DNA of 49,764 nt, from assembly GCA_905236705.1 (NCBI GenBank), contig CAJOOZ010000037.1, forward strand, positions 1 through 49,764, given 5' to 3'. The translations under genes were made by a program, and so were the position numbers. This document shows positions 33,625 to 40,252 of this stretch, piece by piece. This DNA is from an uncultured Lachnospiraceae bacterium (GTDB taxonomy: Bacteria; Bacillota; Clostridia; Lachnospirales; Lachnospiraceae). The number at the start of each line of letters is the position of its first letter. The stretch's first letter is position 1. The notes under the pieces were generated by a model. That model did no database searches. It was not told the DNA's origin and saw only the letters and a list, made by a program, of their open reading frames with translations.

Positions 33625-34785
33625 CTACAGTGCGAGTCTGAGCACCTTTATAAAGGCCTCCTCATCCAGTTTTTCATAATGACCCACCGGACCGTTTCTC
33701 GTAGCCCTTTGTGCCATTCTCTCAAAATTCTCATCTCCGATACCAAGCTCGGAAAGCCGCGTCCTGACACCTATTTTTTTGAAAAAGCTCTCCAGCTCGT
33801 CCGCCAGTGCCAGCGCTCTCTCTTTTTCGGTATAGTCGTAAGCATCTTTATAAAAAACCCGTGTTGCCAGAAGCGCCGGACGCCATGGCTTTATTTCTGC
33901 CACATATCTGATCCATGCCGGCATGACCACGGCCATGCCCTCTCCGTGGACGATATTATACTGGGCCGAGAGCTCATGCTCTATTCTGTGAGAGCCCCAA
34001 TCAGCACTCCTGCCCGCATCCAGAAAGTTGTTGTGTGCCACGCTTGCCAGCCATTGAATCTCGGCTCTGGCATTGATATCATGCTCGTCCTTAAGCAATC
34101 TTCCGGCATTGAGCAGCAGAGCGCGAAGAGCTCCTTCAATGAGATAATCCGTTACATCCGAATGTTTTTCATCCGAAAAATAGCGCTCCAGAAGATGGGA
34201 GGCTACATCCGCGATTCCCACAAAGGTCTGGTATCTCGGAAGTCCGGCCGCATAAACGGGGTTCATGATCGCAAAACGGGGGATGATCCTGTCATCCTCA
34301 TAGCCCAGCTTCCATTCGCCATTGGAAATAATGGCGGCGTTAGAGGTTTCGGAACCGCTGGAGGCCGTGGTAGCGATCACGCCAACCGGAAGAACGCTTT
34401 CGGCACTGACTCCTTTTTCAAAGAAATCCCACACATCTCCCTCATAGGGAATGCCGAGGGCAATTGCCTTGGCGGTGTCAATGGAGCTTCCGCCGCCTAC
34501 TGCAAGCACAAAGTCCACATTTTTTTCCTTTCCTTCCGCCACAAGCTTCCGTACCAATGCAACATCAGGGTTGGGTACCACCTCTGCGCTCTCGCAAAAA
34601 TCAATACCCAGCTTTTTTACCGCATCCAGTACCACATCATAAATTCCCAAAGTCTTGATGAAATCACCGCTGTAAACCAGCATCAGACTGCTTACCCCAT
34701 TGTCCTTCAGAAGGTCCGCAAGTTTTTTCTCACTGCCTTCCCCAAAGACGATCTTGGCGGGATTATAGTATTCAAATCCTATCAT
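33625..34785 (-). CDS. Iron-containing alcohol dehydrogenase (BDH/YqhD-like)
   Basis: 386 aa, type III alcohol dehydrogenase. The NAD(P) loop is LAVGGGSSIDTAKAIA. The metal ligands lie in GIADVASHLLE (Asp, His), HRIEHELSA (His) and NIVHGEGMAVV (His). YNPAKIVFGEGS at the N-terminus and the fold order place it with butanol dehydrogenases/YqhD, which reduce aldehydes with NADPH. Substrate cannot be told. GGAAGGAG precedes the ATG. Confidence 0.94.
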   Translation of the reverse strand: MIGFEYYNPAKIVFGEGSEKKLADLLKDNGVSSLMLVYSGDFIKTLGIYDVVLDAVKKLGIDFCESAEVVPNPDVALVRKLVAEGKEKNVDFVLAVGGGSSIDTAKAIALGIPYEGDVWDFFEKGVSAESVLPVGVIATTASSGSETSNAAIISNGEWKLGYEDDRIIPRFAIMNPVYAAGLPRYQTFVGIADVASHLLERYFSDEKHSDVTDYLIEGALRALLLNAGRLLKDEHDINARAEIQWLASVAHNNFLDAGRSADWGSHRIEHELSAQYNIVHGEGMAVVMPAWIRYVAEIKPWRPALLATRVFYKDAYDYTEKERALALADELESFFKKIGVRTRLSELGIGDENFERMAQRATRNGPVGHYEKLDEEAFIKVLRLAL

Positions 34786-34815
34786 GTCGCTCCTTCCTTC
34801 TCTCTCTTCTCTCTC

Positions 34816-34844
34816 GTTTTATGATCCTTTTTTCTCTCTGTCAA
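34816..34844 (-). promoter_or_regulatory. Candidate promoter of the alcohol dehydrogenase gene
   Basis: Minus-strand TTGACA (34839-34844), 17-base spacer, TAAAAC (34816-34821). The -35 falls at the edge of repeat copy C, so the repeat may have supplied part of the promoter. Confidence 0.45.
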
Positions 34845-35046
34845 GACCCGCTTGCAAGTCTTGCGGGCCGGATTCGGTTCGACATCAGCTGTCAAATTCC
34901 CATCCGGATCCCTGCGCCTTAGCGCTGTCGCTGTCAGGACCCCCTCAGCTCCCGCCAGGACTGTTTAAACTCCTCATATTCCCTTGCAAAATCCCTGCAT
35001 ATCCTCATGAATCGAATATCTCAGGCGGGGCCTATACCCCGCCTGA
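34842..35046. repeat. Extragenic repeat, copy C (diverged)
   Basis: It begins with CAAGACCCGCTTGCAAGTCTTG (34842-34863 region), like the hairpin of copy B. It then carries degenerate versions of the following segment, including ATCCCTGCGCCTT. The last part, AAATCCCTGCATATCCTC followed by a 10-bp hairpin TCAGGCGGGG/CCCCGCCTGA (35021-35046), parallels bases 34-93 of copy A. The hairpin stands 12 bases after the metQ stop and may end that transcript. No gene in this 270-base gap. Confidence 0.65.
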
Positions 35047-35057
35047 AACTTGATTTT

Positions 35058-36011
35058 TTAGTTGAGCGGTACAACCGCGCCGTCATATTTTCCTTCGATA
35101 AAGCTCTTGATCTCAGGTCCCTGCAGTACTTCAACCAAAGCCTTCAGTGCAGGATCATCCTTTTTGTCAGGGCTTGTTGCAATGATATTGCCATAGGTGG
35201 ATGCTGCAAGACCGTCATTTGCTTCTACAGCGAGTGCACCGCTGACATGCAGACCACCCTCGATGGCATAGTTGCCGTTGATGACTGCCACATCCACATC
35301 AGGAAGAGCTGCTACAAGCTGCTCGGGAGCCAGCTCTTTAAACTGGATGTTCTTCGGATTTTCGGTTATATCCTCTATGGTTGCATTGATGCCTGCATCA
35401 TCCTTCAGGGTCAGCAGACCTTCCTGTGCCAGGAGAAGCAATGCTCTTGCTTCATTGGTTACATTATTGGGAACCGCTACGAGCGCGCCGTCAGGCAGCT
35501 TGCTGAGATCATCTGTTTTGCCTGCATAGATTCCGAAGGGCTCATAGTGAATGGCACCGATGGAAACAAGATCAGATCCGTTTTCCTCATTAAACTGCTC
35601 CAGATAGGGCAGATGCTGGAAATAATTGGCATCCAGGCTACCCTCGATCACACCGGTATTCGGTGTAATGGAATCCTCAAGCTGTACGATCTCAAGTGTA
35701 ATACCTTTCTCTTCCAGAAGGGGCTTTGCCTCCTCCAGTATTTCCGCATGAGGTGTGATATTGGCGCCAACCTTGATCACAGCGCCCTCCACGCTTTCAT
35801 CCTCTGCCTGCTGCTCAGTCTCTTCGCTCTCAGCCTCAGCGCTGTCAGCCTCTTCGCTCTCTGCTTCAGCTTCTTCACTCTCTGCTGCCGTCTCCTGCGC
35901 AGCAGTCTCATCTGCCTCCTGTGCATTGCTGCCGCCTGCAGCGCCGCCGCATGCTGTCAGAGATGCCAGTAAAGCTGTCGAAAGTAACGTTGCCAAAATT
36001 TTCTTTTTCAT
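35058..36011 (-). CDS. metQ: Methionine ABC transporter substrate-binding lipoprotein
   Basis: 317 aa. A lipoprotein signal ends at LTAC (Cys21). An unusually long, acidic Ala/Glu/Ser linker (22-75) precedes the NlpA-type binding domain (from about 77: VIKVGANITPHAEIL, FQHLPYLEQFN, NNVTNEARALLLL, VAVINGNYAIEGGL). It captures methionine outside the membrane for MetNI. AAAGGAGGAG precedes the ATG. It lies 87 bases after metI, with a small hairpin between. Confidence 0.95.
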   Translation of the reverse strand: MKKKILATLLSTALLASLTACGGAAGGSNAQEADETAAQETAAESEEAEAESEEADSAEAESEETEQQAEDESVEGAVIKVGANITPHAEILEEAKPLLEEKGITLEIVQLEDSITPNTGVIEGSLDANYFQHLPYLEQFNEENGSDLVSIGAIHYEPFGIYAGKTDDLSKLPDGALVAVPNNVTNEARALLLLAQEGLLTLKDDAGINATIEDITENPKNIQFKELAPEQLVAALPDVDVAVINGNYAIEGGLHVSGALAVEANDGLAASTYGNIIATSPDKKDDPALKALVEVLQGPEIKSFIEGKYDGAVVPLN

Positions 36012-36039
36012 AATATTCTCCTCCTTTGTTTGGCAAATT

Positions 36040-36055
36040 GTTAGCAGTTGCTAAC
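36040..36055 (-). other. Intercistronic hairpin metI-metQ
   Basis: GTTAGCAGTTGCTAAC forms a 6-7-bp stem without a T-run. It may stabilise the metQ end of the mRNA and so raise the binding protein over the permease. Confidence 0.4.
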
Positions 36056-36098
36056 TTTATCTTCAAAGCCGTATCGTTTTTTGATACAGCATTTCAGA

Positions 36099-36749
36099 TC
36101 ATTTTCTTACTTTTTTTGCGATCAGTCCGCCAATTTCCTGAATCAGCATGACCATGATGACCAGAATTGCTACCGTGGTCCAGAGCACATCCTTCTGATA
36201 TCTGTAGTAGCCGTACTGCAGGGCGATGGCACCCAGACCGCCGCCGCCGATGACACCCGCCATGGCCGAATAGCCAAGCACAGTCGCAATATTGATGGCA
36301 GCTCCCAAAAGTAATGACGGAGTTGCTTCCGGCAGGATAAAATGAAGGATGATATAGATTGGCGAAGCTCCCATTGCACTTGCCGCTTCGATGATCCCCG
36401 GCTGCACCTCGCAAAGAGAGGATTCAACCATTCTTGCAACAATGGGAATCGCTCCTACTGTCAAAGGTACGATGGATGCCACCGTTCCGATGGAAGATCC
36501 TGTCACCAGTCTGGTAAACGGGATCAGCAGTACCAGCAGGATCAGGAAGGGAAGCGATCTGCAGATATTGACCAGGGTTCCCAGCACCAGCTGCACCAGT
36601 CTGTTCTCCAGCAGCCTTCCTTTAGCTGTGGCATACAGAGCAACTCCTATGGGCAGCCCGAAAATGTATGCCAGAAGAGATGCACAAAAGGTCATCTCCA
36701 ATGTCTCCAATATACCTCTCTGAATCGTCTCTATGATATATGCGCTCAT
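36099..36749 (-). CDS. metI: Methionine ABC transporter permease
   Basis: 216 aa, five predicted helices. The EAA loop that docks on the ATPase is visible as EVQPGIIEAASAMGASP. The pattern TLVNICRSLPFLILLVLLIPF is typical of MetI. Its start overlaps the metN stop by four bases (ATGA). Confidence 0.96.
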   Translation of the reverse strand: MSAYIIETIQRGILETLEMTFCASLLAYIFGLPIGVALYATAKGRLLENRLVQLVLGTLVNICRSLPFLILLVLLIPFTRLVTGSSIGTVASIVPLTVGAIPIVARMVESSLCEVQPGIIEAASAMGASPIYIILHFILPEATPSLLLGAAINIATVLGYSAMAGVIGGGGLGAIALQYGYYRYQKDVLWTTVAILVIMVMLIQEIGGLIAKKVRK

Positions 36750-37747
36750 GGTGTCACCTCCGAAATGACAAGACCCCGTGATCTGAAGAACTCTGTAACC
36801 ACCTGTCTGTCGTGCTCATCTTTCGGCAGCTCCAACACAATCTGTCCGTATCCTATACCGCCCACGCTTCTGGTGTTGGCGCTCAGGATCGTTACGGCTA
36901 TGCCGGTCTCTTTTACCATATTGGCGATAAAGGGTTCTCCTGCCGACTGTCCGTCAAATACCAGGCGTATGAGTTTTGCGTCCGGCTCTGTCGGATCAAA
37001 GGGATTGCTGGGAAATACCAGCTTTTTGGCTGCTTCGGAGCCGGGATTGCTAAAGACCTCTTTCACCTCTCCCACCTCAGCCAGTACACCCTGGTCGATA
37101 ATGGCCACCCTGTCGCAGATTTTTTCCACCACACTCATCTCATGTGTGATGATGACAATGGTCAGTTTTCTCTCGCGGTTGATCTTTTGCAAAAGCTCTA
37201 AAATCTCGCCCGTGATCTTGGGGTCCAGTGCGCTGGTGGCCTCATCACAGAGCAGTACCTTCGGATCGGAAGCAAGCGCCCTTGCGATAGCAACTCTCTG
37301 TCTCTGTCCGCCCGAAAGTCTGGAAGGATAGGCGTCTTTTTTATCCTCCAGCCCCACGATCCTGAGCATCTCCATCGCCTTTTCCCTGCGCTCTGCGGCG
37401 GGCAGCTTGGCGATCCTGAGCGGCTGCATCACATTTTCGATGACGCTTCTCTGCTGCAAAAGATTAAAGCTCTGGAAGATCATGGAGATGGAACGTCTCA
37501 CCTTTCTGAGTTCTTTCGGTTTGAGCCCTGCAAGATCCTGTCCGTAAAAAGAAACCGTCCCGCTTGTAACTTCCTCCAGCCTGTTCAGTGTTCTGACCAG
37601 TGTGGATTTGCCCGCACCGCTCATGCCGATAATGCCGAAGATCTCTCCTTCTTCCACGCTGAGGGTTACATCCTTTAATGCCTCAAATTCACCACTGTCA
37701 TTTTTGTAGGTTTTGGAAACCTTATCCAGTTGAAATACATGCTGCAT
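36746..37747 (-). CDS. metN: Methionine ABC transporter ATP-binding protein
   Basis: 333 aa. Walker A GMSGAGKST, signature LSGGQRQRVAIARAL, Walker B VLLCDEATSALD, and the H-loop IVIITHEM. The C-terminal ~80 residues form the NIL domain that binds methionine and shuts transport down (trans-inhibition). First gene of metNIQ. The leader is only about 20 nt, so the SAM or T-box riboswitch often seen before this operon in Firmicutes is absent. Confidence 0.97.
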   Translation of the reverse strand: MQHVFQLDKVSKTYKNDSGEFEALKDVTLSVEEGEIFGIIGMSGAGKSTLVRTLNRLEEVTSGTVSFYGQDLAGLKPKELRKVRRSISMIFQSFNLLQQRSVIENVMQPLRIAKLPAAERREKAMEMLRIVGLEDKKDAYPSRLSGGQRQRVAIARALASDPKVLLCDEATSALDPKITGEILELLQKINRERKLTIVIITHEMSVVEKICDRVAIIDQGVLAEVGEVKEVFSNPGSEAAKKLVFPSNPFDPTEPDAKLIRLVFDGQSAGEPFIANMVKETGIAVTILSANTRSVGGIGYGQIVLELPKDEHDRQVVTEFFRSRGLVISEVTP

Positions 37748-37775
37748 TTCCTATGTCCTCTCATCTCTCGCAAAG

Positions 37776-37803
37776 ATTATAACTCATCCGGCAGGTATTG
37801 TAA
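37776..37803 (-). promoter_or_regulatory. metNIQ promoter
   Basis: Minus-strand TTACAA (37798-37803), 16-base spacer, TATAAT (37776-37781); transcription would start near 37769. Confidence 0.68.
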
Positions 37804-37843
37804 CTTACTTTAAATCTATAGTTTGTAATAAAATTTATCTATA

Positions 37844-38758
37844 TCAAAGCCCATACAATCCCTTACTCAGATATCGATCGCCTCTGTCGGGGAAAACCAC
37901 CACGATATTGCCTCCATCGATCCTCTCAGACAGCTTCAGCGCCGCAGCCAGTGCAGCACCGGAGGACGATCCTGCCAGAATACCCTCTGCCGCCGCCAGT
38001 TGCCTCGAGGCTTCAAATGCCTCCTCATCTCTGATCTTGATCACCTGATCCACAAGGCTGACATCCATTGTATCCGCAATAAAATCGTTACCGATCCCCT
38101 CGATATCATAGTCCGCATGCTCGCCGCCGCCAATGATGGAACCGTATGGATCCGCCAGAACGCCCTGTACGGAAGGATTCTGCTCCTTTAAATATTTCAT
38201 GATACCGGAAAAAGTTCCGCCACTGCCTGCACCGGCCACCAGATAATCAACTTTACCGTCCATCTGCTGCCAGATCTCGGGCCCCGTTGTTTCATAGTGC
38301 GCCCTGGGATTTGCCGGATTTTTGAACTGCGACAGAGAAATGGCTCCGGGAATCTGTGCCTTCAACTCCTCAGCCTTTCGATCCGCTCCCAGCATCCCTT
38401 CTTCACGGGATGTATTTACGATCTCTGCGCCCAAAGCCCGCATGATCATTTGTTTTTCGGCAGAAAACTTGTCGGGTACCACAAAAATGACCCTGAATCC
38501 CTGATTGAGTGCTGCCACCATGATACCGATACCGGTATTGCCTGCCGTCGCATCAATGATCGCACCGCCTTTTTTAAGACGCCCGGACCTGATGGCATCC
38601 TCTACCATATAAGCCCCAACTCTGTCCTTGACGCTTCCTGCCGGATTCATCAGCTCAAGCTTGGCATAAATGCCTACTTCTTTTTTGTTTTCCATATGGT
38701 TCAGCTTCAGTATCGGGGTATGACCGATCATATCTCTGACACTCATATATACGTCCAT
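37844..38758 (-). CDS. mccA: PLP-dependent cystathionine beta-synthase/cysteine synthase (MccA-like)
   Basis: 304 aa, fold-type II PLP enzyme. The PLP Lys is in NPAGSVKDRVGAYM, the phosphate loop is GAGSGGTFSG, and the substrate loop reads ATAGNTGIG rather than the TSGNTGI of ordinary CysK. Together with its position directly after mccB, this favours O-acetylserine-dependent cystathionine beta-synthase acting in homocysteine-to-cysteine conversion. Plain cysteine synthase remains possible. The start at 38758 follows AAGGAG; the frame is open further to 38821 but overlaps mccB. Confidence 0.88.
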   Translation of the reverse strand: MDVYMSVRDMIGHTPILKLNHMENKKEVGIYAKLELMNPAGSVKDRVGAYMVEDAIRSGRLKKGGAIIDATAGNTGIGIMVAALNQGFRVIFVVPDKFSAEKQMIMRALGAEIVNTSREEGMLGADRKAEELKAQIPGAISLSQFKNPANPRAHYETTGPEIWQQMDGKVDYLVAGAGSGGTFSGIMKYLKEQNPSVQGVLADPYGSIIGGGEHADYDIEGIGNDFIADTMDVSLVDQVIKIRDEEAFEASRQLAAAEGILAGSSSGAALAAALKLSERIDGGNIVVVFPDRGDRYLSKGLYGL

Positions 38759-38801
38759 AATGTGCTCCTTCCATTTTTCCTCTTCGCAATTTACGTATGC
38801 A

Positions 38802-39953
38802 TTATTTTTTTGACGCTTCAATCGCCTGCTTCAGATCTTCAATAAGATCATCAGCATCCTCAATACCAACGGAAAGACGGATCAGTTCATCCGCGATCCC
38901 CACCTTATGTCTGATCTCCGCCGGAATGGCAGCATGTGTCATGGTAGCCGGATGGCAAACCAGTGATTCCACACCACCCAGGCTTTCCGCCAGCGTAATG
39001 ATCTTTAGTTTCTTAAAGAAGGTCCGATAATCATACTTCTGATCCAGTACAAACGAGATCATGGCTCCCGGACCATCCGCCTGCTTTTTCTGCACTTCAT
39101 AACCGGCATCGCTTTCAAGACCGGGATAATAAACTTTGCTGACAAAGCCGCTCTGTGTCAGCCACCCGGCTATCTTCTGCGCATTTGCCACATGTCTGTC
39201 CATTCTAACGCCCAGAGTTTTGATACCGCGGATCATCAAAAAGCTGTCCCATGGAGCCAGTACACCGCCGATGGAATTCTGCAAAAAATAAAGACGCTGT
39301 GCCAGTTCTTCATCCTTGACCACTACAAATCCGGAAACAGTATCGGAATGACCTCCCAGATATTTTGTACCGCTGTGGATCACGATATCCGCTCCCAGTG
39401 TCAGTGGCCGCTGCAGATAGGGCGTCAGAAACGTATTATCCACGATCAGAAGCTTATTCTCCCTCTTTGCGATCTCGGCCACCGCTTCGATATCCGTAAC
39501 GGTCAAAAGGGGATTGGCCGGCGTCTCGATATAAATAGCCTTTACGGTATCATCCAAAGCATCCACAATCTGTGATGTATCAGAACTGTCAACGATCACA
39601 TATTCAATGCCGAAACGGGTGAAGACCTGTTCCAGTATCCTGAAGGTTCCGCCGTAGATATTGTCACTGATGATCAGCTTATCTCCTCTGCCAAAAAGAG
39701 AAAGTACCGTATCTATGGCAGCCAGACCGGAAGCAAAAGCAAGTCCGTACTTTCCCTGTTCAAGCTCCGCCACCAGTTTTTCAAGCGCAGCCCTGGTCGG
39801 ATTGCCTGTACGGGAATACTCCCAGCCCCTGTCCTTTCCCAGACCATCCTGCTTAAAGGTGGACGTCTGATAAACCGGCACATTGACCGCGCCTGTCTTC
39901 TCATCTCCGTCAATACCACCGTGGATCAGCAATGAATTTTTGTGTAAGCTCAT
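38802..39953 (-). CDS. mccB: Cystathionine gamma-lyase/gamma-synthase family PLP enzyme (MccB-like)
   Basis: 383 aa, Cys/Met metabolism PLP enzyme. Family blocks: SRTGNPTRAALE, FASGLAAIDTVL, YGGTFRI, VDNTFLTPYLQRPL, the PLP Lys in HSGTKYLGGHSD, and SLGGVESLVCHPATMTHAAI. In a pair with MccA it would cleave cystathionine to cysteine, 2-oxobutyrate and ammonia; gamma-synthase activity cannot be excluded from sequence. The start at 39953 follows AAGGAGG; the frame is open upstream through the attenuator hairpin. A 250-nt leader with a Cys-rich peptide precedes it. Confidence 0.9.
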   Translation of the reverse strand: MSLHKNSLLIHGGIDGDEKTGAVNVPVYQTSTFKQDGLGKDRGWEYSRTGNPTRAALEKLVAELEQGKYGLAFASGLAAIDTVLSLFGRGDKLIISDNIYGGTFRILEQVFTRFGIEYVIVDSSDTSQIVDALDDTVKAIYIETPANPLLTVTDIEAVAEIAKRENKLLIVDNTFLTPYLQRPLTLGADIVIHSGTKYLGGHSDTVSGFVVVKDEELAQRLYFLQNSIGGVLAPWDSFLMIRGIKTLGVRMDRHVANAQKIAGWLTQSGFVSKVYYPGLESDAGYEVQKKQADGPGAMISFVLDQKYDYRTFFKKLKIITLAESLGGVESLVCHPATMTHAAIPAEIRHKVGIADELIRLSVGIEDADDLIEDLKQAIEASKK

Positions 39954-39982
39954 AATGTTCCTCCTTTTTTTGCTCATAGTTA

Positions 39983-40012
39983 AAGCCCGAACATCCTGAG
40001 ACATTCGGGCTT
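39983..40012 (-). terminator. Attenuator-type hairpin before mccB
   Basis: Minus-strand AAGCCCGAA (40004-40012) pairs with TTCGGGCTT (39983-39991), 9 bp, loop 12 bases, followed by only three T. It lies 32 bases after the leader stop and 17 bases before the mccB ribosome site. TTCGGGC also occurs within the leader (40102-40108 region), just after the Cys codon run, and could pair with the same 5' arm. Confidence 0.7.
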
Positions 40013-40044
40013 ACTGTTTCCCATACCTTGCTTTTCGGATCGTG

Positions 40045-40179
40045 TCATACTAAACCGTTTTGTCTGCTGCACCGGCACCAAAAAGCATCGACCATGGAAC
40101 ATGCCCGAAAATTGCAACAGCAACAAAAACGTGTATCATCTGTCTGATTCAGTTGAAAAGCAGATAAACGTATCATCAT
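40045..40179 (-). CDS. Cysteine-rich leader peptide upstream of mccB
   Basis: 44 codons: MMIRLSAFQLNQTDDTRF, then CCCC (codons 19-22), NFRACSMVDAFW and CRCSRQNGLV. Seven Cys codons (19-22, 27, 35, 37). It has its own Shine-Dalgarno, AAGGAAG (40184-40190), seven bases before the second ATG (40176). It lies inside a leader that starts at a consensus promoter. I infer a regulatory peptide: slow decoding of Cys codons when charged tRNA-Cys is scarce would change the downstream fold and let transcription reach mccB-mccA. A small metal-binding protein is the alternative, but the setting favours attenuation. Confidence 0.75.
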   Translation of the reverse strand: MMIRLSAFQLNQTDDTRFCCCCNFRACSMVDAFWCRCSRQNGLV

Positions 40180-40206
40180 TGTACTTCCTTTCGCTCTCTG
40201 AAACAC

Positions 40207-40235
40207 ACTATATACCTATTTACCAAGTGTGTCAA
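40207..40235 (-). promoter_or_regulatory. mccB-mccA promoter
   Basis: Minus-strand TTGACA (40230-40235), 17-base spacer, TATAGT (40207-40212). Start near 40200, 24 bases before the leader-peptide ATG. No clear terminator separates it from mutS (ends 40253). Confidence 0.85.
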
Positions 40236-40252
40236 TATGTTTTTGTATTTTT

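Noticed and set aside
34880..34900. GGTTCGA motif resembling a tRNA T-arm
   Set aside because: No matching stems or acceptor end nearby; the region is part of repeat copy C.
39954..40200. T-box or S-box riboswitch before mccB
   Set aside because: No T-box sequence or S-box core motifs could be found; the leader is occupied by the Cys-rich frame and one hairpin.
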